6,835 nt of DNA from an uncultured Spongiibacteraceae bacterium (GTDB lineage: Bacteria; Pseudomonadota; Gammaproteobacteria; Pseudomonadales; Dasaniaceae): positions 1 to 6,835 of the forward strand of contig CALBVI010000384.1 in the NCBI GenBank assembly GCA_937969395.1, given 5' to 3'. The notes beneath the pieces are model-generated. The model was not told the origin of the DNA. It did no database searches and saw only the letters and a program-made list of their open reading frames with translations. Made by a program: the position numbers and the translations under genes. Of the stretch, positions 1-5,139 are shown one piece after another (within the stretch, counting starts at the first letter, position 1; every line of letters starts with the position of its first letter).

Positions 1-189
1 CGCCAATACGGGTAAATCCAAGCCTGCCACACTGTGTTTCATGACGCCGTCAATCCAGCACTCGGCCGACTCGCGATCATTGAGATAACCCAGTTCAACC
101 GCTTGCTCTTGCCCCTGCGAATAGGCATAAGCCCCCACCGGCAAAGCTGGGCTGACCAAGTGCAGCAAATGCAGTATCGAGCTATTCAT
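1..189 (-). CDS. ureF: Urease accessory protein UreF (5' part, runs off window)
   Basis: UreF belongs to the UreD-UreF-UreG complex in the cytoplasm that loads nickel into apo-urease and gates the GTPase UreG. Only the first 63 codons are present. They start [19 protein letters not shown] and continue with [16 protein letters not shown], the characteristic UreF N-terminus (LLxLxSPxLPVGAYxYSxGLE). The ATG at 189-187 is chosen because this motif normally lies within about 10-20 residues of the start and an in-frame TAA occurs about 25 nt upstream. The Shine-Dalgarno is poor. The start codon overlaps the stop of a 34-codon repeat ORF (AATGAATAG), so translation may depend on coupling. An in-frame CTG at 204-202 is a less likely start. 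Family assignment is secure; the 3' end is not visible. Confidence 0.93.
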   Translation of the reverse strand, partial: MNSSILHLLHLVSPALPVGAYAYSQGQEQAVELGYLNDRESAECWIDGVMKHSVAGLDLPVLA

Positions 190-286
190 TGGAAAAACGC
201 TCAGGGCTGTTTATTTCTAACCGTTCAAGACTGTTTATTCTTAACTGCTCAAGGCTGTTTATTCCTAATCGCTCAAGGCTGCTCAT
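182..286 (-). CDS. Possible 34-aa leucine-rich repeat ORF bridging ureE and ureF
   Basis: I do not recognise this as a known gene. An ATG at 286-284 begins 3 nt after the ureE stop codon. The frame then stays open through the 24-bp tandem repeat and ends at TAG (184-182), 1 nt out of frame with ureF and overlapping its ATG. The product is MSS followed by three 8-residue units, [16 protein letters not shown] and LERLEINS, and a tail PERFSNE. Leucines at fixed positions could give an amphipathic helix. There is no clear Shine-Dalgarno, so translation would rely on ribosomes ending at ureE. Differences between units include two silent changes (GAG/GAA, AGC/AGT) and several replacements, so purifying selection is not evident. 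It may instead be a non-coding repeat that stays open because 24 is divisible by 3, or a device that carries ribosomes from ureE to ureF. Confidence 0.4.
   Translation of the reverse strand: MSSLERLGINSLEQLRINSLERLEINSPERFSNE
199..281. repeat. 24-bp tandem repeat, about 3.5 copies, ureE-ureF spacer
   Basis: Units lie at 199-222, 223-246 and 247-270, with a partial fourth copy at 271-281. Units 1 and 3 agree at 21 of 24 positions, units 2 and 3 at 19 of 24, and the partial copy matches unit 3 over all 11 bases. The shared + strand core is CTGTTTATT. On the - strand (operon sense) the units read AGGAATAA, AAGAATAA and AGAAATAA at the same position, resembling Shine-Dalgarno sites that decay toward ureF. 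The array fills most of the spacer between ureE and ureF. There are no spacers of CRISPR type. Confidence 0.9.
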
Positions 287-289
287 GAC

Positions 290-793
290 TTAATGCTCAT
301 GGGAATGACTACTATCGTGATCGTGGGAATGACCATCGCTGTGGGCATGCCCTCCGTTACTATGCCCACTACCATGATAGGCACCATTCTCTGGATGAAA
401 GGGGCGCTGACAGCATTCAACGACTAATCCCAGGCCTTGCAGCATGGCATCCAACACATGATCGTGCTGATAGCGTAACCAGCCCTCACCGATTTGTAAT
501 GGCACATGGCGGTTGCCTAAATGGTAGGCACCCCGCATCAACAAATGCGGATCAGTACAGCTCACTTGCGAAACGGTTTCCTCGGCAGCGACAATTTGTA
601 TCAAGGTATTGTCACTGCAACGCAACACATCACCGTGCTCTAACACCCGACCGCGCTCTAAAAACCAAGCCAGCTCTTGCCCGCAAGCTGTCGTCGCACG
701 ATGCCGACTTTTTTGTCGTTGCTGAAAATCTAATTCAATACTAAGCGCGCTTTGGTCCGCTGCAATATCACTTAATTCATAACATTCTTTCAT
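290..793 (-). CDS. ureE: Urease accessory protein UreE, nickel metallochaperone
   Basis: UreE binds Ni(II) in the cytoplasm and delivers it to the UreD-UreF-UreG-apourease complex. The product is 167 aa. The N-terminal peptide-binding domain covers roughly residues 1-70. The metal-binding domain follows, with GNRHVPLQI containing His96 and LRYQHDHVLD containing His110 and His112; these positions equal the nickel-binding histidines of Klebsiella UreE. The C-terminus (residues about 133-167) is a His-rich tail with 11 histidines in 35 residues, ending SHSHEH, as in UreE proteins that also store nickel. The ATG at 793-791 is preceded by a weak ribosome-binding region (TTAAGAATAA). It lies 68 nt downstream of ureC, and its stop is 3 nt before the small repeat ORF. 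Identification is very secure. Confidence 0.97.
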   Translation of the reverse strand: MKECYELSDIAADQSALSIELDFQQRQKSRHRATTACGQELAWFLERGRVLEHGDVLRCSDNTLIQIVAAEETVSQVSCTDPHLLMRGAYHLGNRHVPLQIGEGWLRYQHDHVLDAMLQGLGLVVECCQRPFHPENGAYHGSGHSNGGHAHSDGHSHDHDSSHSHEH

Positions 794-817
794 TTATTCT
801 TAACAACCTTTTCAAAC

Positions 818-843
818 ATCTAGAGCAATTATCTAAAGCAACA
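818..843. repeat. 13-bp imperfect tandem duplication in ureC-ureE spacer
   Basis: ATCTAGAGCAATT (818-830) is followed directly by ATCTAAAGCAACA (831-843), which matches at 10 of 13 positions. It occupies more than a third of the 68-nt gap between ureC and ureE. I see no terminator or promoter here. The repeat is short enough to have arisen by chance and is listed mainly because the other longer operon gaps also hold direct repeats. Confidence 0.45.
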
Positions 844-861
844 CATTTAAAATTACAGCTT

Positions 862-2565
862 CTAAAACAAGGAATAACGCTGCGCTAATGGCAATACATC
901 TGCCGGTTCGCAAATAAGCAGCTCACCATTGGCACGCACTTCATAGGTTTCAGGATCAACCTCCATTTGCGGCTGCCAATTATTGTGAATCATATCGGCC
1001 TTAGTAACGCTGCGACTGTTTTTGCAAGCCACTAACAATTTATCTAAGCCAAGCGCATCGGCAACACCTGCGCGAATCGCCGCCTCGCTGACGAAGTTGA
1101 CTGAAGTCGCAGTAACGGCTTTACCAAAGGCACCGAACATCGGTCGATAGTGAACTGGCTGTGGCGTAGGGATTGACGCATTAGGGTCACCCATCGGGGC
1201 CGCGGCAATCATTCCGCCTTTGATAATCATCGCCGGTTTAATGCCAAAAAACATCGGTTTCCAAAGCACTAAATCCGCCAACTTGCCCACTTCAATCGAA
1301 CCCACTTCATGACTGATGCCATGAGCAATCGCTGGGTTAATGGTGTATTTGGCAATATAGCGTTTAGCTCTTAAGTTATCGGAATAGTTACTGTCGCCTT
1401 TGAGCGCACCACGCTGTACTTTCATTTTGTGCGCCGTCTGCCAAGTGCGGGTAATCACTTCACCCACTCGCCCCATCGCCTGTGAATCTGAAGCAATCAT
1501 TGAGAACGCGCCGAGGTCATGCAAAATATCTTCAGCGGCAATCGTTTCGCGACGAATACGCGAATCAGCAAAAGCTACATCTTCGGGAATATTAGGATCT
1601 AAATGATGACAAACCATTAACATATCGAGATGTTCATCCACGGTATTAACGGTATAAGGTCTGGTGGGATTGGTTGATGATGGCAACACATTAGACTCAC
1701 CACAGGCCTTAATAATATCCGGTGCGTGACCACCGCCAGCGCCTTCGGTGTGATAAGTATGAATAGTACGACCTTTAAACGCGGCCAAGGTGTCCTCAAC
1801 AAAACCCGACTCATTTAAAGTGTCAGTATGAATCGCTACCTGCACATCATACTTATCGGCAACGGTTAAACAGTTGTCGATAGACGTCGGCGTTGTACCC
1901 CAGTCTTCATGCAGCTTTAACCCCATAGCACCAGCGGCTAATTGCTCTTCTAAGCCCTGCGGTAAGCTGGCGTTACCCTTACCTAAAAAGCCAATATTCA
2001 TCGGCAGGTTTTCAACTGCCTGTAACATTTTGCCAATATGCCAAGGACCAGGCGTGCAGGTCGTTGCATTCGTGCCGGTAGCAGGACCGGTTCCACCCCC
2101 GATCATAGTGGTGACGCCGCTCATCAATGCTTCATCAATTTGTTGCGGGCAGATAAAATGAATATGCGAATCAACACCACCCGCAGTTAAGATCTGCCCC
2201 TCCCCCGCAATCACTTCGGTACAAGGGCCAATAATAATCGTGATACCGCTTTGAATATCAGGATTACCTGCTTTGCCAACTGCCTGAATACGACCGCCTT
2301 TAATCGCTACATCCGCTTTGACGATGCCCCAGTGATCTAGAATCAATGCATTGGTTATAACGGTGTCCGGCGTTTCGCTACTGGCGCGCTGACTTTGGCC
2401 CATGCCATCGCGAATCACTTTACCGCCGCCAAACTTCACCTCTTCGCCGTAATGAGTAAAATCTTTTTCGACTTCAATCCAGAGTTCAGTATCGCCAAGG
2501 CGTACTCTATCGCCAACAGTCGGCCCATACATGTCGGCATAAGCGCGACGATCAATGGTTGTCAT
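862..2565 (-). CDS. ureC: Urease subunit alpha (catalytic, dinickel)
   Basis: UreC is the catalytic subunit of cytoplasmic urease (EC 3.5.1.5), which hydrolyses urea to ammonia and carbamate and then CO2. With the ATG start at 2565-2563 the protein is 567 aa, the usual length. Every active-site residue then falls at the Klebsiella numbering: His134 and His136 ([12 protein letters not shown]), Lys217 for carbamylation and His219 (GLKLHEDWG), His246 ([13 protein letters not shown]), His272 ([13 protein letters not shown]), the flap Cys319 and His320 (MVCHHLDP), and Asp360 ([12 protein letters not shown]). The N-terminus [19 protein letters not shown] is typical. A GTG four codons upstream (2577-2575) also opens this frame, but its G residues form the GGAG Shine-Dalgarno of the ATG, so the longer form is unlikely. 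The gene follows ureB after a 75-nt gap. No damage is visible, and an active enzyme is expected once nickel is loaded. Confidence 0.99.
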   Translation of the reverse strand: MTTIDRRAYADMYGPTVGDRVRLGDTELWIEVEKDFTHYGEEVKFGGGKVIRDGMGQSQRASSETPDTVITNALILDHWGIVKADVAIKGGRIQAVGKAGNPDIQSGITIIIGPCTEVIAGEGQILTAGGVDSHIHFICPQQIDEALMSGVTTMIGGGTGPATGTNATTCTPGPWHIGKMLQAVENLPMNIGFLGKGNASLPQGLEEQLAAGAMGLKLHEDWGTTPTSIDNCLTVADKYDVQVAIHTDTLNESGFVEDTLAAFKGRTIHTYHTEGAGGGHAPDIIKACGESNVLPSSTNPTRPYTVNTVDEHLDMLMVCHHLDPNIPEDVAFADSRIRRETIAAEDILHDLGAFSMIASDSQAMGRVGEVITRTWQTAHKMKVQRGALKGDSNYSDNLRAKRYIAKYTINPAIAHGISHEVGSIEVGKLADLVLWKPMFFGIKPAMIIKGGMIAAAPMGDPNASIPTPQPVHYRPMFGAFGKAVTATSVNFVSEAAIRAGVADALGLDKLLVACKNSRSVTKADMIHNNWQPQMEVDPETYEVRANGELLICEPADVLPLAQRYSLF

Positions 2566-2571
2566 GATGTT

Positions 2572-2575
2572 CTCC
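2572..2575 (-). promoter_or_regulatory. ureC ribosome-binding site that fixes the ATG start
   Basis: GGAG on the - strand lies 6 nt before the ATG at 2565. It overlaps the alternative GTG codon at 2577-2575, which has no Shine-Dalgarno of its own. This supports the 567-residue product over a 571-residue one. Confidence 0.8.
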
Positions 2576-2593
2576 ACAATTTTTTTGATAACG

Positions 2594-2607
2594 ATTCATA
2601 ATTCATA
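2594..2607. repeat. 7-bp perfect tandem duplication in ureB-ureC spacer
   Basis: ATTCATA occurs twice back to back (2594-2600 and 2601-2607) in the AT-rich 75-nt gap between ureB and ureC, and TTCAT recurs at 2614. A GATTCA/TGAATC inverted pair also spans much of the gap but is too short and widely spaced to call a hairpin. No T-tract terminator is seen. This is a minor feature that could be chance in AT-rich sequence. Confidence 0.4.
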
Positions 2608-2640
2608 TAGCTCTTCATGCACATATCTTCTGAATCAAAA

Positions 2641-2946
2641 CTACAACTTACCCATGGTCTCGCCACGAAAACCATAGACAATGCGATCGCCAGCCAACGC
2701 GACTAGCTCTATTTCTCGCTCCTGCCCTGGCTCAAAACGCACAGCAGTGCCTGCGGCAATATTTAATCGAAAGCCACGACTGGCAGCACGGTCAAACTGC
2801 AAAGCCGGATTAGTCTCAAAAAAGTGATAATGCGAACCCACTTGAATCGGCCTGTCGCCACTATTGGCAACGGTTAGCATTAATGTTTCGCGACCGGGGT
2901 TAAGCTCGATCTCACCGGATTTAACCTCTATCTCACCTGGAATCAT
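2641..2946 (-). CDS. ureB: Urease subunit beta
   Basis: UreB is a structural subunit of the (UreABC)3 urease complex; it packs against UreC and helps recruit the accessory proteins. The protein is 101 aa, the normal size, and starts [18 protein letters not shown], the conserved UreB opening (MIPGE). The signature [18 protein letters not shown] is at about residues 32-49, then [19 protein letters not shown], and it ends [11 protein letters not shown], close to the typical UreB C-terminus. The ATG at 2946-2944 has an AGGAG Shine-Dalgarno 7 nt upstream. The frame remains open to about 3024, but that extension reads through the out-of-frame end of ureA and does not resemble UreB. The 10-nt gap after ureA implies coupled expression. 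Confidence 0.98.
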   Translation of the reverse strand: MIPGEIEVKSGEIELNPGRETLMLTVANSGDRPIQVGSHYHFFETNPALQFDRAASRGFRLNIAAGTAVRFEPGQEREIELVALAGDRIVYGFRGETMGKL

Positions 2947-2953
2947 GACAGCA

Positions 2954-2958
2954 CTCCT
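2954..2958 (-). promoter_or_regulatory. ureB ribosome-binding site overlapping ureA stop
   Basis: AGGAG on the - strand, 7 nt before the ureB ATG. It overlaps the TAG stop codon of ureA (2959-2957), so ribosomes finishing ureA are positioned to start ureB. It also decides the ureB start. Confidence 0.85.
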
Positions 2959-3259
2959 AAACAATGGGGTTGTGGACAGTGACAAGCTTGGTGCCGTCGG
3001 GAAACGTTGCCTCAACTTGCACATCGTGAATCATCTCAGCAACACCATCCATGACATCATCAGCGGATAGAATGGTGCGGCCATAACTCATCATTTCGGC
3101 GACGGATTTACCTTCACGGGCACCTTCCATTATCTCGGCACTGATCAAGGCAATGCTCTCAGGATAATTGAGCTTCAAACCTTTAGCCTTACGACGCTCG
3201 GCTAATAACGCTGCGGTAAAAATCAGCAACTTATCTTTTTCGCGGGGACTTAATTCCAT
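2957..3259 (-). CDS. ureA: Urease subunit gamma
   Basis: UreA is the small structural subunit of bacterial urease, contributing to the trimer interface around UreC. The protein is 100 aa, the standard length, and starts [20 protein letters not shown], which is diagnostic of UreA ([12 protein letters not shown]). [20 protein letters not shown] and LMxxGR-like MMSYGRTIL follow, then the conserved tail [18 protein letters not shown]. The ATG at 3259-3257 has an AGGAA ribosome-binding site at 3270-3266, 6 nt upstream. It is separate from ureB, as in most proteobacteria, rather than fused as in Helicobacter. A 122-nt repeat-filled gap separates it from ureD. Identification is certain. Confidence 0.98.
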   Translation of the reverse strand: MELSPREKDKLLIFTAALLAERRKAKGLKLNYPESIALISAEIMEGAREGKSVAEMMSYGRTILSADDVMDGVAEMIHDVQVEATFPDGTKLVTVHNPIV

Positions 3260-3294
3260 AATCTATTCCTGTTATTTCCGATACTTCTTTTATT

Positions 3295-3369
3295 TTAAGA
3301 ACATTTACCTTGAGAACGTTTATCTTGCTGACATTTCAAACGTTAACTTTTCAAATACTAAATTTTCAA
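3295..3369. repeat. Degenerate 15-bp tandem repeat, five units, ureD-ureA spacer
   Basis: Five consecutive 15-bp units lie at 3295-3309, 3310-3324, 3325-3339, 3340-3354 and 3355-3369. Each ends in TTTACC, TTTATC or TTTCAA on the + strand. Neighbouring units agree at roughly 10-11 of 15 positions (for example unit 4 against unit 3 and unit 5 against unit 4). The array fills most of the 122-nt spacer between ureD and ureA. It is AT-rich and shows no terminator. On the + strand the 15-bp period makes a reading frame resembling pentapeptide repeats, which I regard as a by-product of the period. Confidence 0.65.
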
Positions 3370-3381
3370 TTTATCGAACCG

Positions 3382-4296
3382 CTAAGTATTCCAAATTCTT
3401 GGCCGCAACATTGGACGGTTCATTAACAGCGGTCGCAACTGCCGCCAGATACGCTCAAAACCGCGACGACAATGCTCTGCCGAATCGCCGAGGTAGCGAA
3501 CCAATAACAATTCACCCCGTACGGTTAACCCCCAGCGATCGGACTCGGTTGGTAAGTCTGTTAATTCGGCGCGTAAATCATCTAATGAAAGCTTATAGTC
3601 AGGCCGAATCGTGGCAAAAAAAGTCCCGCTAACCGAGTGACTAGCCATACCCCAAGGTTGAGACAACATATCGCTGCCCCCTTCAAAATTAACCCGATCA
3701 ATATAGACCGGCTTACCGTCACGAAAAATCTCGATACGCTGCTTCAAACTACCGGATTCAAATCGTTCGCCACTTGCTTTACGGCCTAAACAAACGACAT
3801 CCCAGCCAATCAATACCGCATCACCTGTCAGCTCAAAGCGATTTAGCAATTCGCCGCGGGCGCCGTTAAACAAAATAGTCTCTTGCGGCAACCACTCTAA
3901 GGCCGAACCCGCAGCCAGTGTTGCGTGAACCCCCTGATACTGTGGCGACGCCTGTTCGGCCACGCGGTACAACTTACCTGCCGCTGGTGTGGTCAATAAA
4001 GCCTGTGCATCGGATTGTAAATCTACCCCAATGGCTAAATTATCCCCTGCCACCATGCCCCCAGGCGGGTGTAATAAATAAACATGGCACAGCGAACCTT
4101 CAGGATAAAAAGGCCTTTGCACTCGCAATGGTCCATGATGATTAACTGATTGCAGCACTGTACGTAGAGGCTTAGCTTTAAACTGTAATTGTAATGACGC
4201 CTGCCAACCATCAGCCGCTTGCTCAGCCGTAGGACGAGCAGTAGACCTCGCGATGGACGAGCCCGCAGGTAATAATTCAGCAACAGCCTGTACCAA
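3382..4296 (-). CDS. ureD: Urease accessory protein UreD (UreH)
   Basis: UreD binds apo-urease directly and is the scaffold through which UreF, UreG and UreE deliver nickel and CO2 to the active site. The protein is 304 aa, slightly longer than many homologues because of an N-terminal segment of about 30 residues rich in Ala and Ser. Conserved blocks in order are GWQASLQLQF (30-39), HHGPLRVQRPFYPEG (53-67), CHVYLLHPPGGMVAGD (70-85), LLTTPAAGKLYR (100-111), LEWLPQETILFNGA (133-146), GWDVVCLGR (164-172), RYLG (267-270) and LRPRIWNT at the end. The only plausible start is TTG at 4296-4294: an in-frame TAA lies 15 nt upstream, AAGGA is 9 nt before it, and no ATG lies between it and the first conserved block. 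It is the first gene of the operon, so it should receive the promoter at 4357-4372. Confidence 0.97.
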   Translation of the reverse strand: MVQAVAELLPAGSSIARSTARPTAEQAADGWQASLQLQFKAKPLRTVLQSVNHHGPLRVQRPFYPEGSLCHVYLLHPPGGMVAGDNLAIGVDLQSDAQALLTTPAAGKLYRVAEQASPQYQGVHATLAAGSALEWLPQETILFNGARGELLNRFELTGDAVLIGWDVVCLGRKASGERFESGSLKQRIEIFRDGKPVYIDRVNFEGGSDMLSQPWGMASHSVSGTFFATIRPDYKLSLDDLRAELTDLPTESDRWGLTVRGELLLVRYLGDSAEHCRRGFERIWRQLRPLLMNRPMLRPRIWNT

Positions 4297-4305
4297 CCTT
4301 GTTAT

Positions 4306-4310
4306 TCCTT
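4306..4310 (-). promoter_or_regulatory. ureD ribosome-binding site supporting a TTG start
   Basis: AAGGA on the - strand, 9 nt before the TTG at 4296. A second AAGG abuts the TTG. A TTG start usually lowers initiation, which suits an accessory protein needed in less than stoichiometric amounts, though this is inference. Confidence 0.6.
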
Positions 4311-4356
4311 ATTTCTATGGTTTGAAAATTAAAGCTAAAAACATTCGAACAATGAC

Positions 4357-4372
4357 AGCAATTATTGCACCA
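4357..4372 (-). promoter_or_regulatory. Candidate sigma-54 (RpoN) promoter for the urease operon
   Basis: On the - strand the sequence reads TGGTGCAATAATTGCT, to compare with the RpoN consensus TGGCACG-N4-TTGCW. The GG and GC elements are invariant and correctly spaced, the -12 half TTGCT is perfect, and the -24 half keeps TGG and the C at position 6. Mismatches are at positions 4, 5 and 7. The transcription start would fall near 4346, giving a leader of about 50 nt before the ureD TTG. The NtrC-like dyad lies about 160 bp upstream of that start, a normal enhancer distance. Confidence 0.6.
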
Positions 4373-4500
4373 CTTATGAACAAAACCGTGATTTAACTTG
4401 AAAGCAGCCTCAAACTCAGTAATAACAAGGCTTCGAGCAATGTTGTCGATAGCAATAAAAGGCTTATCTAAAAATTAAACCCTCTATCACACAAACAGAA

Positions 4501-4519
4501 TTGCACCATTAACGTGCAA
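4501..4519. promoter_or_regulatory. Candidate NtrC (GlnG) binding site
   Basis: TTGCAC and GTGCAA form a perfect 6-bp inverted repeat with a 7-nt centre. The NtrC consensus is TGCAC-C-N5-G-GTGCA. The sequence here is TGCAC-C-ATTAA-C-GTGCA, one position off. NtrC is the response regulator that activates RpoN promoters under nitrogen limitation. The site is upstream of the sigma-54-like element facing ureD and also about 100 bp upstream of ubiK, but no RpoN element faces ubiK. I saw only one full site, while strong enhancers often have two. Confidence 0.6.
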
Positions 4520-4612
4520 AGCTTTTGCTAGCCTTACCTGATAAAAAAAAATACAATCCTAAGCTCTACACCGGCATCTACCGTTTTCGCTTTTTCATCT
4601 CAGAGACAAAAT

Positions 4613-4846
4613 ATGTTCACCAATGACCGCGTTGAAACTTTTCTGCAACAAGCCAAAGCACTACTGCCTGATGCCAACATCACTGCAGATATTGAGAAAA
4701 ACTTAAAGGCGTTGGCGCAATCTACTTTCAGCAAAATGGATATGGTCAGCCGCGATGAATTTGAAGCGCAAAAAGCCGTGCTGCAACGTACTCGGGAGAA
4801 GCTTGATCAACTAGAACAACAGCTAGCTGAGCTCAGTAAGCAATAA
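4613..4846 (+). CDS. ubiK: Accessory factor UbiK (YqiC/BMFP family)
   Basis: UbiK is a small protein that aids aerobic ubiquinone biosynthesis, interacting with UbiJ and with lipids around the Ubi complex. The product is 77 aa, within the family range of about 75-100. The N-terminal half (residues about 4-40) is an amphipathic helical region, then FSKMDMVSRDEFEAQKAVL, the most conserved block of the family (MVSRxEFExQxxVLxRTREKLxxLE). The C-terminus (about 51-77) is a leucine-heptad coiled coil, LDQLEQQLAELSKQ, thought to mediate trimerisation. The ATG at 4613 has only a weak purine-rich site (AGAGA at 4602-4606). It is divergent from ureD. No terminator is evident downstream. Older annotations call such genes BMFP-domain proteins. 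Confidence 0.93.
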   Translation: MFTNDRVETFLQQAKALLPDANITADIEKNLKALAQSTFSKMDMVSRDEFEAQKAVLQRTREKLDQLEQQLAELSKQ

Positions 4847-5003
4847 CAAGTAATAAATAACAATCGAAGCTAACTATAATAAAGACCTATAAAGTAGCTA
4901 TGACATTCCCATCACGCGCTTAAACGGCTAAGTAGACACTGGCTTTTCTAGCGCTTTATAGCGGCAAATACCTATTGAGTTACCGTGATTAAGTCGGCTT
5001 ACT

Positions 5004-5015
5004 TAACTGCAGTTA
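5004..5015. repeat. 12-bp perfect palindrome upstream of GGDEF gene
   Basis: TAACTGCAGTTA is self-complementary over 12 bp and lies about 125 bp before the cyclase start codon. Palindromes like this can be regulator half-site pairs, but I cannot assign a protein. One 12-bp palindrome is not improbable by chance in a window of this size. Confidence 0.35.
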
Positions 5016-5086
5016 TACCTAAGAAAAAGCATTATTTTTTGCATCATACGAGTAATAATAAGTATTGAAATCAATGCCAGATAAAT

Positions 5087-5122
5087 GCCCACTAATAAAA
5101 ATAATTTAAAGTATTAGTGAGC
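5087..5122. promoter_or_regulatory. 11-bp inverted repeat, possible operator or leader hairpin
   Basis: GCCCACTAATA (5087-5097) and TATTAGTGAGC (5112-5122) are complementary at 10 of 11 positions, with 8 consecutive matches, around a 14-nt AT-rich centre. The right arm ends 17 nt before the ATG of the diguanylate cyclase. It could be an operator for an unidentified regulator, or a hairpin in the mRNA leader if transcription starts upstream. There is no T-tract after it, so it is not a standard terminator. Confidence 0.5.
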
Positions 5123-5124
5123 AG

Positions 5125-5136
5125 ACCCTAAAGGGT
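5125..5136 (+). promoter_or_regulatory. GGDEF gene ribosome-binding site inside a short hairpin
   Basis: ACCCTAAAGGGT is an inverted repeat with 5-bp arms. Its right arm includes the Shine-Dalgarno AAGGG, 4 nt before the ATG at 5140. Pairing would hide the site. The nominal loop is only 2 nt, so in practice the outer 4 bp would pair around a larger loop, which makes the structure weak on its own. Confidence 0.4.
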
Positions 5137-5139
5137 GCC

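Larger units (their letters stand above)
4297..4612. other. Divergent intergenic region between ureD and ubiK
   Basis: This 316-bp AT-rich region has no ORF that I support. Toward ureD it carries a sigma-54-like element and, further upstream, an NtrC-type dyad, described separately. Toward ubiK, TACAAT (4552-4557) is a good -10 box, but I see no matching -35 at 16-18 bp (TTGCTA at 4525-4530 is 21 bp away). It would place the ubiK start site near 4564. A direct repeat AAGGCTT occurs at 4427-4433 and 4459-4465. No clean IHF site was recognised. Confidence 0.6.
4847..5139. other. AT-rich leader region between ubiK and GGDEF gene
   Basis: This 293-bp region has no coding sequence that I can support. 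It holds a 12-bp palindrome (5004-5015), an 11-bp imperfect inverted repeat (5087-5122) and a small hairpin over the ribosome-binding site (5125-5136), listed separately. CGCT-TTAT-AGCG near 4950-4965 could form a 4-bp stem but has no T-tract, so I do not call a ubiK terminator. I found no convincing -35/-10 pair. TTGCAT at 5039-5044 is a possible -35 without a good partner. Confidence 0.5.

Noticed and set aside
199..281. A CRISPR-like array in the ureE-ureF spacer.
   Set aside because: The units are directly adjacent with no unique spacers, and there are no cas genes, so it is a simple tandem repeat.
34..288. A + strand frame of 84 codons ending in a repeated [12 protein letters not shown] sequence.
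   Set aside because: It is antisense to ureF for most of its length, and its repeat region is the reverse strand of the 24-bp array. The UreF assignment on the other strand is strong.
2947..3024. An N-terminal extension of UreB starting near 3024.
   Set aside because: The extra residues come from reading ureA out of frame. The internal ATG at 2946 has a strong AGGAG site and gives the standard MIPGEI start.
3168..3632. A + strand frame with pentapeptide-repeat-like text (NIYLENVYLADISNVNF) across the ureD-ureA gap.
   Set aside because: It is antisense to the start of ureA and the end of ureD, and the pentapeptide look follows from the 15-bp period of the spacer repeat. No ribosome-binding site or homologous flanks support it.
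4427..4465. A direct repeat of AAGGCTT, 32 bp apart, in the ureD-ubiK intergenic region as a binding-site pair.
   Set aside because: Only 7 bp are shared and no known regulator motif fits, so it is probably chance.
4525..4557. A standard sigma-70 promoter for ubiK using TTGCTA and TACAAT.
   Set aside because: The spacing is 21 bp, outside the usual 16-18. The -10 box alone is mentioned in the intergenic entry.
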